Assembly: GCF_002095535.1 (NCBI RefSeq)
Contig: NZ_MLJI01000001.1
Span: 4,040,412-4,104,411 of the forward strand
Direction of reading: 5' to 3'
From: Pantoea cypripedii
GTDB taxonomy: Bacteria; Pseudomonadota; Gammaproteobacteria; Enterobacterales; Enterobacteriaceae
Length of the DNA: 64,000 nt
Shown: positions 31,262 through 41,913 of the stretch, piece after piece
Layout of the letters: each line of letters begins with the position of its first letter
Numbering within the stretch: the first letter of the stretch is position 1
Position numbers and translations under genes: made by a program
The notes under the pieces: model-generated
The model's input: only the letters and a program-made list of their open reading frames with translations
Told to the model about the DNA's origin: nothing
Database searches by the model: none

Positions 31262-32278
31262 ATGCATCAGACAAGCGTTTACCACAGTAATTTTGATTCC
31301 CCGCCCGGCGAGACTTTCATCCCGCTGAGTGGCTTTCGCAATCCGCATCTGCAAACCCTGCTCCCGCGCCTGCTGCGGCGGCGTGTCACCCTGCGTCCGC
31401 ACTGGCAGCGTCTTGATTTGCCGGATGGTGATTTCGTCGATCTCGCGTGGAGTGAAGATCCGGTGCAGGCCGCCCATAAACCGCGCATGGTCCTGTTTCA
31501 CGGCTTAGAGGGAAGTTTCCACAGCCCCTATGCCCACGGGTTGATGCAGGCATGCCAGGCGCGTGGCTGGCTGGCGGTGGTGATGCACTTTCGCGGTTGC
31601 AGTGGCGAACCCAATCGTCTGCATCGTATTTACCATTCCGGCGAAACGGAAGACGCGAGCTATTTCCTGCGCTGGCTGAGGCGTGAATGGGGCACCGTAC
31701 CGACCACCGCCGTGGGCGTCTCGCTCGGCGCGAATATGCTGGCGTGCCTCGCCGGGATAGAGGGCAGTGATGCGCCTTTTGATGCCGCCGTGGCTATCTC
31801 GGCCCCGCTGCTGCTGGAGCCGTGCAGCCAGAAACTGGAGAACGGTTTCTCACGCTTTTATCAGCATTATTTGCTGACGCAGCTGAAAAAAAATGCGAAG
31901 CGCAAGCTGCGCGCCTGGCCCGGTACCTTGCCGGTGGATTTACGCCAGCTACGCACCCTGCGGCGTCTACGTGACTTTGACGATGCCGTCACCTCACGGG
32001 CGCACGGATTTATCGATGCGGGAGATTATTATCACCGCGCCAGCGCCATGCCGCACTTAATCAATGTCCGTAAGCCGCTGCTGATCATTCACGCCAAAGA
32101 CGATCCCTTTATGACTGACGCGGTGATCCCGCAGCCGGAGCAGCTGTCCTCGTCAATTGAATACCAATTGACGCAGCAAGGCGGCCACGTTGGTTTTGTC
32201 GGCGGGACATTGCTGCGCCCGCAAATGTGGCTGGAGCAACGCGTGCCACAGTGGTTATCAACTTATCTGGATATGTGA
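31262..32278 (+). CDS. yheT: YheT family alpha/beta hydrolase
   Basis: A 338-residue hydrolase of the UPF0017/AB-hydrolase-1 family. The oxyanion segment HGLEGS, the nucleophile elbow GVSLGAN, and a C-terminal HVGF histidine are present, so the triad looks complete. Substrate is unknown; homologues are esterases. It is followed by yheU after only 2 nt. Confidence 0.93.
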   Translation: MHQTSVYHSNFDSPPGETFIPLSGFRNPHLQTLLPRLLRRRVTLRPHWQRLDLPDGDFVDLAWSEDPVQAAHKPRMVLFHGLEGSFHSPYAHGLMQACQARGWLAVVMHFRGCSGEPNRLHRIYHSGETEDASYFLRWLRREWGTVPTTAVGVSLGANMLACLAGIEGSDAPFDAAVAISAPLLLEPCSQKLENGFSRFYQHYLLTQLKKNAKRKLRAWPGTLPVDLRQLRTLRRLRDFDDAVTSRAHGFIDAGDYYHRASAMPHLINVRKPLLIIHAKDDPFMTDAVIPQPEQLSSSIEYQLTQQGGHVGFVGGTLLRPQMWLEQRVPQWLSTYLDM

Positions 32279-32280
32279 TC

Positions 32281-32499
32281 GTGATTATACCGTGGCAACA
32301 ACTCGACCCCGAAACGCTGGAAAACCTGATTGAAGCCTTTGTATTACGCGAAGGCACCGACTACGGTGAACAGGAGCGCAGTCTGGCGCAGAAAGTCGCC
32401 GATGTGCGCCGCCAGCTGGAGCGTGGCGAGGCGGTCCTGGTGTGGTCGGAACTGCACGAAACCGTCAATATCATGGCGCGCGGTGAATTTCGCGGCTAA
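32281..32499 (+). CDS. yheU: YheU family protein
   Basis: A 72-residue conserved protein ([19 protein letters not shown]) of unknown function. It starts with GTG two bases after the yheT stop; the length then equals E. coli YheU, while longer forms overlap yheT. It probably depends on coupling to yheT. Confidence 0.9.
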   Translation: MIIPWQQLDPETLENLIEAFVLREGTDYGEQERSLAQKVADVRRQLERGEAVLVWSELHETVNIMARGEFRG

Positions 32500-32560
32500 T
32501 GCACATCCCGGCATTTCGTGCTAACAATGCTCATCGCCGGACTTCACAGGGAGCTTTGTC

Positions 32561-33430
32561 ATGTCAGCCAGGCATCCAGTTATTGCCGTTACCGGTTCCA
32601 GCGGAGCCGGAACCACCACCACCAGCCTTGCCTTCCGGAAAATTTTCCAGCAGCTGGATCTGCATGCCGCAGAAGTGGAAGGCGACAGTTTCCATCGCTA
32701 TACGCGTCCGGAGATGGACATGGCGATCCGCAAAGCGCGCGATCTGGGCCGTCACATCAGCTACTTCGGACCGGAGGCCAACGATTTTGGCCTGCTGGAG
32801 CAAACCTTCAAACAATACGGCCAATCCGGCCTCGGGCAGTCGCGCAAATATCTGCACACCTACGATGAAGCCGTGCCGTGGAACCAGGTGCCTGGCACCT
32901 TTACGCCGTGGCAGCCGTTGCCGGAAAACACCGATGTGCTGTTTTATGAGGGACTGCACGGCGGCGTAGTCACGCAGCAGCACAATGTGGCCGAACACGT
33001 AGATTTGCTGGTCGGCGTGGTGCCGATCGTCAACCTTGAGTGGATTCAGAAGTTGATTCGCGACACCAGCGAACGCGGCCATTCACGCGAAGCGGTGATG
33101 GATTCGGTGGTGCGTTCGATGGAGGATTACATCAACTTCATCACGCCACAGTTCTCGCGCACCCATATCAACTTCCAGCGCGTGCCCACCGTCGATACCT
33201 CGAATCCGTTTGCCGCGCGTGAAATTCCGTCACTGGATGAAAGCTTCGTGGTGATCCATTTTCGCGGGCTGGAAGGCATTGCCTTTCCCTACCTGCTGGC
33301 AATGATTCAGAATTCCTTTATCTCGCATATGAACACCCTGGTGGTGCCGGGCGGCAAAATGGGGCTGGCGATGGAGTTGATTATGACACCGCTGGTGCAG
33401 CGACTGATTGAAGGTAAACGGATTGAATAA
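32561..33430 (+). CDS. prkB: Phosphoribulokinase-like protein PrkB
   Basis: A 289-residue phosphoribulokinase/uridine kinase-like protein with P-loop GSSGAGTT at residues 12-19. These enterobacteria lack RuBisCO, so the physiological role is not Calvin-cycle; the true substrate is unknown. Third gene of the yheT-yheU-prkB group, as in E. coli. Confidence 0.94.
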   Translation: MSARHPVIAVTGSSGAGTTTTSLAFRKIFQQLDLHAAEVEGDSFHRYTRPEMDMAIRKARDLGRHISYFGPEANDFGLLEQTFKQYGQSGLGQSRKYLHTYDEAVPWNQVPGTFTPWQPLPENTDVLFYEGLHGGVVTQQHNVAEHVDLLVGVVPIVNLEWIQKLIRDTSERGHSREAVMDSVVRSMEDYINFITPQFSRTHINFQRVPTVDTSNPFAAREIPSLDESFVVIHFRGLEGIAFPYLLAMIQNSFISHMNTLVVPGGKMGLAMELIMTPLVQRLIEGKRIE

Positions 33431-33441
33431 CCTGTCATTTC

Positions 33442-33606
33442 CGTAGCGGCGCGATTTATCGCGCGATCCCGTGCATGCTGCGCGAAAAAAACCGCGCGAT
33501 AAATCGCATGATCCCGTACATGCTGCACGAAAAAACCCGCGCGATTAATCGCATGATCCCGTACATGCTGCACGAAAAAACCCGCGCGATTAATCGCGCC
33601 GCTACG
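33442..33606. repeat. 45-nt tandem array bounded by inverted palindromic ends
   Basis: Units start at 33449, 33494, 33539 and 33584, an exact 45-nt period: three full units and a short fourth. Each unit has a CGCGAT(T/A)(T/A)ATCGC palindrome followed by GATCCCGT(G/A)CATGCTGC and an A-run. The array begins with CGTAGCGGC (33442) and ends with GCCGCTACG (33606), so the whole block is an inverted repeat with amplified interior. It fills the 182-nt gap between the convergent prkB and yhfA. The same outer core occurs at 26908-26981. Confidence 0.93.
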
Positions 33607-33612
33607 TTCGTG

Positions 33613-34017
33613 CTATGCCTCAACTACCTCATAGCTGTGGGTGATGTCGACGGCTTCGCCGAGCATGATCGCCACCGAACAATATTTTTCTGCCGAAAGA
33701 TCCACTGCACGCGCCACCGCTTTATCGCCCAAATCCTTGCCGCTGACAATAAAATGCAGATTGATGTGTGTAAAAATCCGTGGCGCTTCTTCACGACGCT
33801 CAGAGGTGAGTTTCACCTCGCAATCGGTCACTTCATTGCGCCCTTTTTGCAGGATAGACACCACGTCAATTGCGCTGCAACCACCCGCCGCCATCAGCAC
33901 CATCTCCATCGGACTCGGCGCTTTATCACCCGAGTTCCCATCCATTAATACCTGATGACCCGATGAGGATTCTCCGAGAAAGGTAAGCCCTTCCACCCAT
34001 TTGACTCGTGCCTGCAT
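33613..34017 (-). CDS. yhfA: OsmC family protein YhfA
   Basis: A 134-residue OsmC/Ohr-fold protein with a conserved cysteine in MAAGGCSAIDVV; peroxidase activity is possible but unproven. The ATG at 34017 (MQARVKWVEGLTFLGES) gives the E. coli length. It is divergent from crp with a 301-nt gap, as in E. coli. Confidence 0.94.
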   Translation of the reverse strand: MQARVKWVEGLTFLGESSSGHQVLMDGNSGDKAPSPMEMVLMAAGGCSAIDVVSILQKGRNEVTDCEVKLTSERREEAPRIFTHINLHFIVSGKDLGDKAVARAVDLSAEKYCSVAIMLGEAVDITHSYEVVEA

Positions 34018-34318
34018 TATTCTTTCTCCTGAATCGGCTGATTTGCCGCCAGAGTACGCTTTCACCTGAGAAACAGCAATCCAGACTAATCGCCCTTTTG
34101 CTGAAGCGAGACAACAGAAGACAGCTAGCAAAAGCTGTGCTACAAACAGAGCTGAAAATATTTTCGTCGTAATAGACGAAGGCGGGAAGAATCAGAAGCC
34201 TGGCTTAAGAGTCCACCCGAATAATTTCCTTTACTGGAAGCGCTCTACGATTTCACCGCCTGACAGGGAAAATTGCCCCCTGTGTTTTGGGCACGATTAC
34301 AACAGAGGATAATAGCGA
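34018..34318. promoter_or_regulatory. yhfA-crp divergent regulatory region
   Basis: 301 nt with no gene. In E. coli this gap carries the crp promoter, CRP autoregulatory sites and a divergent promoter. Here A/T-rich segments (about 34156-34175 and 34222-34236) precede crp and GAGGATAATAGCGA provides its ribosome site. I could not identify a CRP site with confidence. Confidence 0.5.
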
Positions 34319-34951
34319 ATGGTTCTCGGCAAACCGCAAACAGACCCTACACTCGAATGGTTCCTGTCCCATTGCCATATTCACAAATATCCATCCAAAA
34401 GCACCCTGATTCACCAGGGTGAAAAAGCGGAAACGCTCTACTACATCGTGAAAGGTGCCGTTGCGGTACTGATTAAAGATGAAGAAGGCAAAGAGATGAT
34501 CCTCTCCTACCTCAATCAGGGGGATTTCATCGGCGAGCTTGGCCTGTTCGAAGAAGGTCAGGAACGCAGTGCCTGGGTACGAGCAAAAACTGCCTGCGAA
34601 GTGGCTGAAATTTCCTACAAAAAATTCCGTCAGCTGATTCAGGTAAACCCGGATATTTTAATGCGTCTTTCGGCGCAGATGGCACGTCGCCTGCAGGTGA
34701 CATCAGAAAAAGTCGGCAACCTTGCCTTCCTTGATGTGACCGGTCGCATTGCGCAGACGCTGCTCAATCTGGCCAAACAGCCTGATGCCATGACCCACCC
34801 GGACGGGATGCAGATCAAAATCACCCGTCAGGAAATTGGTCAGATCGTCGGCTGCTCACGCGAGACAGTTGGCCGTATTCTGAAAATGCTGGAAGATCAA
34901 AACCTGATCTCCGCACATGGTAAAACCATCGTCGTTTACGGCACCCGCTAA
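34319..34951 (+). CDS. crp: cAMP receptor protein (catabolite activator)
   Basis: CRP, 210 residues, global regulator of carbon use. The cAMP pocket is intact ([15 protein letters not shown], with the E72 and R82/S83 equivalents; T127/S128 region in QVTSEKVG), and the recognition helix is in the C-terminal [22 protein letters not shown]. Apart from a few N-terminal changes it is like E. coli CRP. Confidence 0.98.
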   Translation: MVLGKPQTDPTLEWFLSHCHIHKYPSKSTLIHQGEKAETLYYIVKGAVAVLIKDEEGKEMILSYLNQGDFIGELGLFEEGQERSAWVRAKTACEVAEISYKKFRQLIQVNPDILMRLSAQMARRLQVTSEKVGNLAFLDVTGRIAQTLLNLAKQPDAMTHPDGMQIKITRQEIGQIVGCSRETVGRILKMLEDQNLISAHGKTIVVYGTR

Positions 34952-34964
34952 TTCCTTCTCACCC

Positions 34965-34994
34965 ACGGCGTGATGGTCACATCGCGCCGTTTTT
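34965..34994 (+). terminator. crp terminator
   Basis: Eleven-base-pair stem ACGGCGTGATG / CATCGCGCCGT (one G:U pair) with a tetraloop GTCA, followed by TTTTT. It lies 14 nt past crp and 16 nt before yhfK. Confidence 0.93.
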
Positions 34995-35009
34995 GTCTGC
35001 GATGAGCTG

Positions 35010-37085
35010 ATGTGGCGCCGAATCATCTATCATCCCGAAGTTAATTACGCCCTGCGGCAAACGCTGGTGCTTTGCCTGCCCGTGGCTCTCGGCTGGCTGT
35101 TTGGCGACCTGCAAAAAGGTTTGCTGTTCTCGCTGGTTCCCGCCTGCTGCAATATTGCGGGGCTGGATACACCACATAAACGTTTCTTTAAACGCCTGAT
35201 TGTCGGCGGATCCCTGTTTGCCACCGGCAGCTTTCTGATTCAGTGGCTGACGGATTACCATGTTCCTTTACCGCTGATTATGCTGGCTCTGCCGCTGCTG
35301 GTGGGCGTCACTGGCGAAATCAGTCCGTTGCATGGCCGCTTGCTGCCCGGCACCCTTATCGCCGCCATCTTCACGCTAAGCCTCGCAGGACGCATGCCGA
35401 TATGGGTACCGCCGCTGCTGTATATCGGCGGCACGCTGTGGTACGGGCTGTTTAACTGGTTCTGGTTCTGGCTGTGGAAAGAACAGCCGATGCGTGAAAC
35501 CCTCAGCCTGCTGTATCGCGAGCTGGCGGATTATTGCGATGCCAAATATACCCTGCTGACGCAGTTGACCGATCCGGAAAAGGCGCTGCCTCCGCTGCTG
35601 GCTCGCCAGCAAAAAGCGGTCGACCTGATCACCACCTGTTATCAGCAAATGCATATGCTGTCTGCCAGCCGCAACAACAGCCATAAACGCCTGACGCGCG
35701 CCTTCCAGGTGGCACTTGATCTCCAGGAACATATCTCGGTCAGCCTGCACCAGCCCGAAGAAGTGCAAAAGCTGGTGGAGCAGAGCCACGCTGAAGCGGT
35801 GATCCGCTGGAACGCGAAAACCATCTCGGCGCGGCTGCGGCTGCTGGCTGATGCCATCCTGTATCACCAGTTACCTGAGCGCTTTCATATGGAGAAGCAG
35901 CTCGGGGCGCTGGAAAAGATTGCGCGCCAGCACCCGGATAATCCGGTCGGTAATTTTTGCCTGTACCACTTCAGCCGGATTGCCCGCGTCTTGCGTACGC
36001 AGAAACCCCTTTATACCCGTGACCTGATGGCCGACCGCCAGCGGCGTTTACCGTTTTTTCCGGCGCTGCGCAGTTATCTGTCGCTAAAGTCCCCGGCGTT
36101 GCGCACCGCAGCACGGTTTGCCGTGATGCTGATGTTTGGCAGCGCGCTGGCCTTATTCTTCAACATCCCCAAGCCCTACTGGATTCTGATGACCACCATG
36201 TTCGTCAGCCAGAACGGCTACAGCGCCACCCGCGTGCGTATCCAGCACCGTGCGCTTGGCACTTTCACCGGGCTATTGATCGCCGCTGCTTCGCTGCGTT
36301 TGGCCGTACCGGAATCCATCACACTGCTGTTTATGCTGGCGATCACCCTCGCCAGCTATCTGGTGACGCGTAAATATTACGGCTGGTCGATGATTGGTTT
36401 TACGGTAACGGCGGTGTATTCGCTCCAGCTACTGTCACTGAATGGCGCGCAGTTTCTGCTGCCGCGTATGATGGATACGCTGATGGGCTGTCTGATCGCC
36501 TTTGGCGGCATGATTTGGCTGTGGCCACAGTGGCAGAGCGGCTTGCTACGTAAAAACGCGCACGATGCGCTGGAGGCTGACCAGGAAGCGTTGCAGCTGC
36601 TGCTCGGGCCGGAACAGTCGCCAGAGAAGCTGGCGTACCAGCGCGTTAAGGTCAATCAGGCGCACAACGCCATGTTTAACTCACTGAATCAGGCAATGAC
36701 CGAACCCGGTTTTAACTCGCAGTATCTGAAAGATATGCGGTTATGGGTGACGCACAGCCAGTTTATTGTCGAACACATCAACGCCATGACGATTCTGGCG
36801 CGCGAGCACACCATGCTGACGCCAAAGCTCGCCGAGAAGTATCTGCAATCCTGCGAAATCGCCTTGCAGCGTTGTCAGCAGCGGCTGGAATATGACGGGC
36901 CGGGCAACGACAGCAACGTGCTGGAAGCGCCGGAAAATATTAATGAGGGAGCGGTCACCATTCTTGAACAGCATGTGAAGCGGATTCTGCAACACCTTAA
37001 CGTGATGCATACCATCTCTTCACTGGCGTGGAGCCAGCGACCGCATCATGGTCGCTGGCTGATGGGCTTGCGGGTGAAAAACTGA
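35010..37085 (+). CDS. yhfK: YhfK family FUSC-like inner membrane protein
   Basis: A 691-residue membrane protein with two blocks of membrane segments (about residues 12-150 and 370-500) separated by a long cytoplasmic part, like the FUSC/YccS/AaeB family. Members are linked to efflux of aromatic acids; the YhfK substrate is unknown. Its stop is one base from the argD stop on the other strand. Confidence 0.92.
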   Translation: MWRRIIYHPEVNYALRQTLVLCLPVALGWLFGDLQKGLLFSLVPACCNIAGLDTPHKRFFKRLIVGGSLFATGSFLIQWLTDYHVPLPLIMLALPLLVGVTGEISPLHGRLLPGTLIAAIFTLSLAGRMPIWVPPLLYIGGTLWYGLFNWFWFWLWKEQPMRETLSLLYRELADYCDAKYTLLTQLTDPEKALPPLLARQQKAVDLITTCYQQMHMLSASRNNSHKRLTRAFQVALDLQEHISVSLHQPEEVQKLVEQSHAEAVIRWNAKTISARLRLLADAILYHQLPERFHMEKQLGALEKIARQHPDNPVGNFCLYHFSRIARVLRTQKPLYTRDLMADRQRRLPFFPALRSYLSLKSPALRTAARFAVMLMFGSALALFFNIPKPYWILMTTMFVSQNGYSATRVRIQHRALGTFTGLLIAAASLRLAVPESITLLFMLAITLASYLVTRKYYGWSMIGFTVTAVYSLQLLSLNGAQFLLPRMMDTLMGCLIAFGGMIWLWPQWQSGLLRKNAHDALEADQEALQLLLGPEQSPEKLAYQRVKVNQAHNAMFNSLNQAMTEPGFNSQYLKDMRLWVTHSQFIVEHINAMTILAREHTMLTPKLAEKYLQSCEIALQRCQQRLEYDGPGNDSNVLEAPENINEGAVTILEQHVKRILQHLNVMHTISSLAWSQRPHHGRWLMGLRVKN

Positions 37086-37086
37086 G

Positions 37087-38352
<1,266 letters not shown>

Positions 38353-38394
38353 TCACAAAATATGCATAAAAAATCACACAAAGGCAAACACAAC

Positions 38395-38970
38395 TTAAGG
38401 CCGCAGGAAATTTTCCAGCAGCTGATGTCCCTGTTCACTGAGAATGCTTTCCGGGTGGAACTGTACCCCTTCCAGCGGCAACGTTTTATGACGGAACCCC
38501 ATTATTTCATCAGGCTCCCCCTCGCGCAGGCTCCAGGCCGTGACCTCAAACGCGTCGGGCAGAGAATCCCGCGCCACAATCAGCGAATGGTAACGGGTCA
38601 CGGTGAGGGGATTGTTCAGCCCGCGAAACACGCCACTATCGTTATGGCGAATTGCCGACGTTTTGCCATGCATCACCTGACGCGCACGCACCACCTGAGC
38701 ACCATAAGCCTGAGCAATCGCCTGATGACCGAGGCACACGCCGAGGATCGGCAGACGACCGGCAAAATGGCGGATGGCCGCCAGCGAGATACCGGACTGG
38801 TCCGGCGTACAGGGGCCGGGTGAAATCACCAGATGGCTCAGGGGAAGCGCATCCATCTCGTCCAGGGTGATGGCATCATTGCGCACCACCCTGACGTCAG
38901 CGCCCAGTTGGCAGAAGTACTGGTAGAGATTCCAGGTGAAGGAGTCGTAATTATCAATTAGCAGCAGCAT
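38395..38970 (-). CDS. pabA: Aminodeoxychorismate synthase component II
   Basis: PabA, 191 residues, the glutamine amidotransferase that supplies ammonia to PabB for p-aminobenzoate and folate. The catalytic cysteine is C79 in [10 protein letters not shown], with the His/Glu pair in FHPES near the C-terminus. It could be confused with TrpG, but the fic-pabA-argD context is that of pabA. Confidence 0.96.
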   Translation of the reverse strand: MLLLIDNYDSFTWNLYQYFCQLGADVRVVRNDAITLDEMDALPLSHLVISPGPCTPDQSGISLAAIRHFAGRLPILGVCLGHQAIAQAYGAQVVRARQVMHGKTSAIRHNDSGVFRGLNNPLTVTRYHSLIVARDSLPDAFEVTAWSLREGEPDEIMGFRHKTLPLEGVQFHPESILSEQGHQLLENFLRP

Positions 38971-39011
38971 AGCGCCCTCAGGCCGGTAAAACCGCCGCCA
39001 TTCTACGCATT

Positions 39012-39605
39012 TTAACGGGCGGGACTTACCACTTTCGCAAATTGCGCGCTGAGCGCGGTTAAATCGCCCTCGATGGCGTCACGAATCGCCGTACGCCAGT
39101 TATCACGGTCCAGCTTATCCCACGTCAGCAGATAACCAGCATGTAACGCCAGCTGCTCGAAGAAGATACGCTGGGTACGGCCATTACCGGCCCGGAACGG
39201 GTGCAGCACGTAGATCTCACAGTAGTAATGCGTCAGGCGCGCGACAAATTCATCCTGCGCCAGATGGGCCAGCCCCTCTTCCTCCGCCAACGCGCTCATC
39301 AGGCTGTTGCCTTCTTTCTCAATGTAGGCGCAGTGGCAATAGGGGGTGTCATCGCGCCAGATATCGACCGTGCGCAACTCACCGGCCCAGCTGTAGAGAT
39401 CCTGAAACAGCGTGCGATGAATATGGCATAGCCACGGCATACCGCTGTTACGCGGAGCCAGCTCCAGCGTGGCGAGCCGCGCGGCACTGAACGCCAGCTC
39501 AGCTTTGCGTAGCTGTGCGCTATCGTGAATATCCAGACGGTTTTTCAGCACATTATCGTTGTGCCACAGATAAGGGTCGCGTACCGCCAGAGAATTATCC
39601 GCCAT
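39012..39605 (-). CDS. fic: Fic-domain AMP transferase (putative toxin)
   Basis: A 197-residue Fic protein. The active-site loop [12 protein letters not shown] is at residues 135-146; the catalytic H135 and GNGR are intact, but the acidic residue usually found before GNG, which binds Mg, is Ala (A139). E. coli Fic also lacks this acid (Val). No inhibitory helix is fused to the protein, so it is a class I Fic whose antitoxin is yhfG. It overlaps the yhfG end by 11 nt. Confidence 0.95.
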   Translation of the reverse strand: MADNSLAVRDPYLWHNDNVLKNRLDIHDSAQLRKAELAFSAARLATLELAPRNSGMPWLCHIHRTLFQDLYSWAGELRTVDIWRDDTPYCHCAYIEKEGNSLMSALAEEEGLAHLAQDEFVARLTHYYCEIYVLHPFRAGNGRTQRIFFEQLALHAGYLLTWDKLDRDNWRTAIRDAIEGDLTALSAQFAKVVSPAR

Positions 39606-39765
39606 ATTGCCTCCTTAACGAGGTCAGCCGGGCTGAAGCCTGTTCAGGTGTGATTACCGGTTCGTTCAGCGTATAACCCGCCAGACGGCAGCTGGCCTGG
39701 TAGCTGGCAGCGCGACGTTGTTGCCACAGGGTGGCTTTCTGTTTATCGGTCAGTTTGCTGGTCAT
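39595..39765 (-). CDS. yhfG: YhfG, putative Fic antitoxin
   Basis: A 56-residue small protein (MTSKLTDKQKATLWQQ) upstream of fic, overlapping it by 11 nt. Class I Fic antitoxins block ATP with a helix containing (S/T)xxxE(G/N). E. coli YhfG keeps SRRLEG, but this protein reads SCRLAG (residues 25-30): the inhibitory Glu is Ala (codon GCG). I chose the ATG at 39765; a longer form would add six residues. Confidence 0.88.
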   Translation of the reverse strand: MTSKLTDKQKATLWQQRRAASYQASCRLAGYTLNEPVITPEQASARLTSLRRQYGG

Positions 39766-39833
39766 AGAGCCTCCGGCAAGCAATTTGCCCTAAGTATAAG
39801 CAGCAAATATTCGCTTTGCCGGAGAGCGGCAGA

Positions 39834-39857
39834 GCGCGCCATCACGAAATGGCGCGC
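39834..39857. terminator. Hairpin between ppiA and yhfG
   Basis: Nine-base-pair stem GCGCGCCAT / ATGGCGCGC with loop CACGAA, 7 nt after the ppiA stop on the minus strand. No T-run follows, so it may be a stability hairpin or a weak terminator. Confidence 0.6.
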
Positions 39858-39864
39858 CGATAAA

Positions 39865-40437
39865 TCAGGGCAGGACTTTCGCAGAGAGGATAACGATCGG
39901 TTTTGACGGCACATTCTGGTACGGACCCACATCTTTGGTCGGCACCTGAGCCATCTTATCGGCCACATCCATTCCTTTCACAACTTTACCAAATACCGCG
40001 TAACCGAAATCACGCTGACCGTGATCGAGGAAGGCATTGTCGGCGACGTTAATAAAGAACTGGCTGGTCGCGCTGTCTTTTTCTGCGGTGCGCGCCATCG
40101 CGATGGTGCCACGCAGGTTACGCAGGCCGTTGTCGGCTTCGTTTTTAATCGGTGCGTTGGTTTGCTTCTGCTGCATATCGGTGGTGAAGCCACCGCCCTG
40201 CACCATAAAGCCAGGGATCACACGATGGAAAATCGTGTTGTTGTAGAAGCCGTTATTGACGTAATCAACAAAGTTTTTCACCGAAACCGGGGCTTTCTGT
40301 GCATTCAATTCGAGTTCGATATTGCCCGCAGAGGTGGTGAGCAGAACATGGGGATCGCCTTTCGCCGCCAGGGCGGAAGCGGAAATAGATGAGAGCGCTA
40401 ACAGGGCTACGGCCGCTGTCAAAGTACGTTTAAACAT
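39865..40437 (-). CDS. ppiA: Periplasmic peptidyl-prolyl isomerase A
   Basis: A 190-residue cyclophilin. From the ATG at 40437 there is a signal peptide ([20 protein letters not shown]) cut before AKGDPHV, then the cyclophilin fold with [18 protein letters not shown] lies 7 nt upstream. Longer in-frame extension is rejected since it precedes the signal peptide. Confidence 0.96.
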   Translation of the reverse strand: MFKRTLTAAVALLALSSISASALAAKGDPHVLLTTSAGNIELELNAQKAPVSVKNFVDYVNNGFYNNTIFHRVIPGFMVQGGGFTTDMQQKQTNAPIKNEADNGLRNLRGTIAMARTAEKDSATSQFFINVADNAFLDHGQRDFGYAVFGKVVKGMDVADKMAQVPTKDVGPYQNVPSKPIVILSAKVLP

Positions 40438-40701
40438 GAAAGATTCCTTACCATGGAGAGCCAGCTCAAAAACGAGATTGATTGTAAAGAGCATGTAATA
40501 CAAGAGCCAGCGTTTTACTTATATTTACGCGGCGACGGTAAATGGCCCCAATCCCGCGCCACGCAATCATTTGCGTGACCTGAATCACACTATTAATGAA
40601 ATCTGATAACCATATTTCACTCTTTGTTTATTAAGGTCACAGTTGCATTTACAATTCATGACACTTTTTGCCAACTTCGGTGCTCAAAACAGGTTCCCAA
40701 C

Positions 40702-41880
40702 ATGACAAACCGTAATCGCATTGGCCTTACCTGGATTAGCTTTTTCTCATATGCGCTGACTGGCGCATTGGTGATTGTGACCGGGATGGTGCTGGACAAT
40801 ATCGCGCAATATTTCCAGTTACCCATCTCAGAAATGAGCAACACCTTCACCTTCCTCAATACCGGCATTCTGGTGGCCGTCTTTCTGAACGCCTGGCTGA
40901 TGGTGATTGTGCCGTTAAAACGTCAGCTGATATTTGGTTTTGTGCTGATGGTGCTGGCGGTATTTGGTCTGATGACCAGCCACAACCTGTCCGTGTTCTC
41001 GCTGTGCATGTTTGTGCTCGGCGTGGTGAGCGGCATTACCATGTCGATCGGCACCTTCCTGATTACCCATCTGTATGATGGCCGTCAGCGCGGTTCACGT
41101 CTGCTGTTTACTGACTCTTTCTTCAGTATGGCCGGTACGCTGTTCCCCATCATCGCAGGCATCCTGCTGGCGCGTTCGCTGCCGTGGTACTGGGTCTATG
41201 CCTGCATCGGTGTGCTTTACATCGCCATCTTTGTGCTGGCGCTGTGCGTGGAGTTCCCGGTACTGAAAAACAACAGCGAAACTCAGGCGGCGGAGAAAGA
41301 GAAATGGGGTCTCGGTGTGCTGTTCCTGTCGATTGCCGCACTGTGCTACATCCTCGGTCAGCTCGGTTTCATTTCCTGGGTGCCGGAATACGCCACTAAA
41401 ACCATGGGTATGGATATCGCCGCGGCGGGCCAGCTGGTCGGGAACTTCTGGACAGCCTATATGGTGGGCATGTGGGTATTCAGCTTCCTGCTGCGCTTCT
41501 TTGATCTGCAACGCATCCTGATGGTGCTGGCGGCCATTGCCACCGTGCTGATGTACTGGTTTGTCAGCACCAGCGACGCCAGCATGCTGCACTGGATCAT
41601 CATGACGCTCGGCTTCAGTTCCAGCGCCATCTACACCACCATCATCACCCTCGGTTCGCTGCAAACCAAAGCGTCCTCACCGAAGCTGGTCAACTTTATC
41701 CTGACCTGCGGTACGGTCGGCACCATGCTGACTTTTGTCGTCACCGGCCCGATTGTGGCAAAAGGAGGCGCGCATGCCGCACTGGCAACGTCGAACGGCT
41801 TGTATGCCGTGGTGTTCGTGATGTGTGTGTTGCTCGGCTTTGTCACCAAACATCGCCAGCACGGTCATATCACCCACTAA
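40702..41880 (+). CDS. tsgA: MFS transporter TsgA
   Basis: A 392-residue major facilitator protein with about 12 membrane segments. In Salmonella tsgA is tellurite/selenite-responsive and pH-linked; substrate unknown. The ATG at 40702 ([18 protein letters not shown]) gives the E. coli-like length. It is divergent from ppiA; codA follows on the other strand. Confidence 0.93.
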   Translation: MTNRNRIGLTWISFFSYALTGALVIVTGMVLDNIAQYFQLPISEMSNTFTFLNTGILVAVFLNAWLMVIVPLKRQLIFGFVLMVLAVFGLMTSHNLSVFSLCMFVLGVVSGITMSIGTFLITHLYDGRQRGSRLLFTDSFFSMAGTLFPIIAGILLARSLPWYWVYACIGVLYIAIFVLALCVEFPVLKNNSETQAAEKEKWGLGVLFLSIAALCYILGQLGFISWVPEYATKTMGMDIAAAGQLVGNFWTAYMVGMWVFSFLLRFFDLQRILMVLAAIATVLMYWFVSTSDASMLHWIIMTLGFSSSAIYTTIITLGSLQTKASSPKLVNFILTCGTVGTMLTFVVTGPIVAKGGAHAALATSNGLYAVVFVMCVLLGFVTKHRQHGHITH

Positions 41881-41887
41881 GATTGAT

Positions 41888-41907
41888 GGGCGGACGTCAG
41901 TCCGCCC
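41888..41907. terminator. Convergent terminator tsgA / codA
   Basis: Perfect 8-bp stem GGGCGGAC / GTCCGCCC with loop GTCA, in the 33-nt gap between the convergent genes. Probably bidirectional. Confidence 0.85.
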
Positions 41908-41913
41908 TGCTCC

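Noticed and set aside
31202..31501. 100-residue N-terminal extension of the LysE-family gene
   Set aside because: It is antisense to yheT, is not hydrophobic, and the family begins at MELSLFLSML.
33442..33606. Possible CRISPR array
   Set aside because: The whole 45-nt unit repeats, with no unique spacers, no cas genes nearby and only three units.
33475..33948. Open frames on both strands across the 45-nt array, coding apparent 15-residue protein repeats
   Set aside because: 45 is a multiple of three, so the array stays open by arithmetic. The frames run into yhfA antisense and lack ribosome sites.
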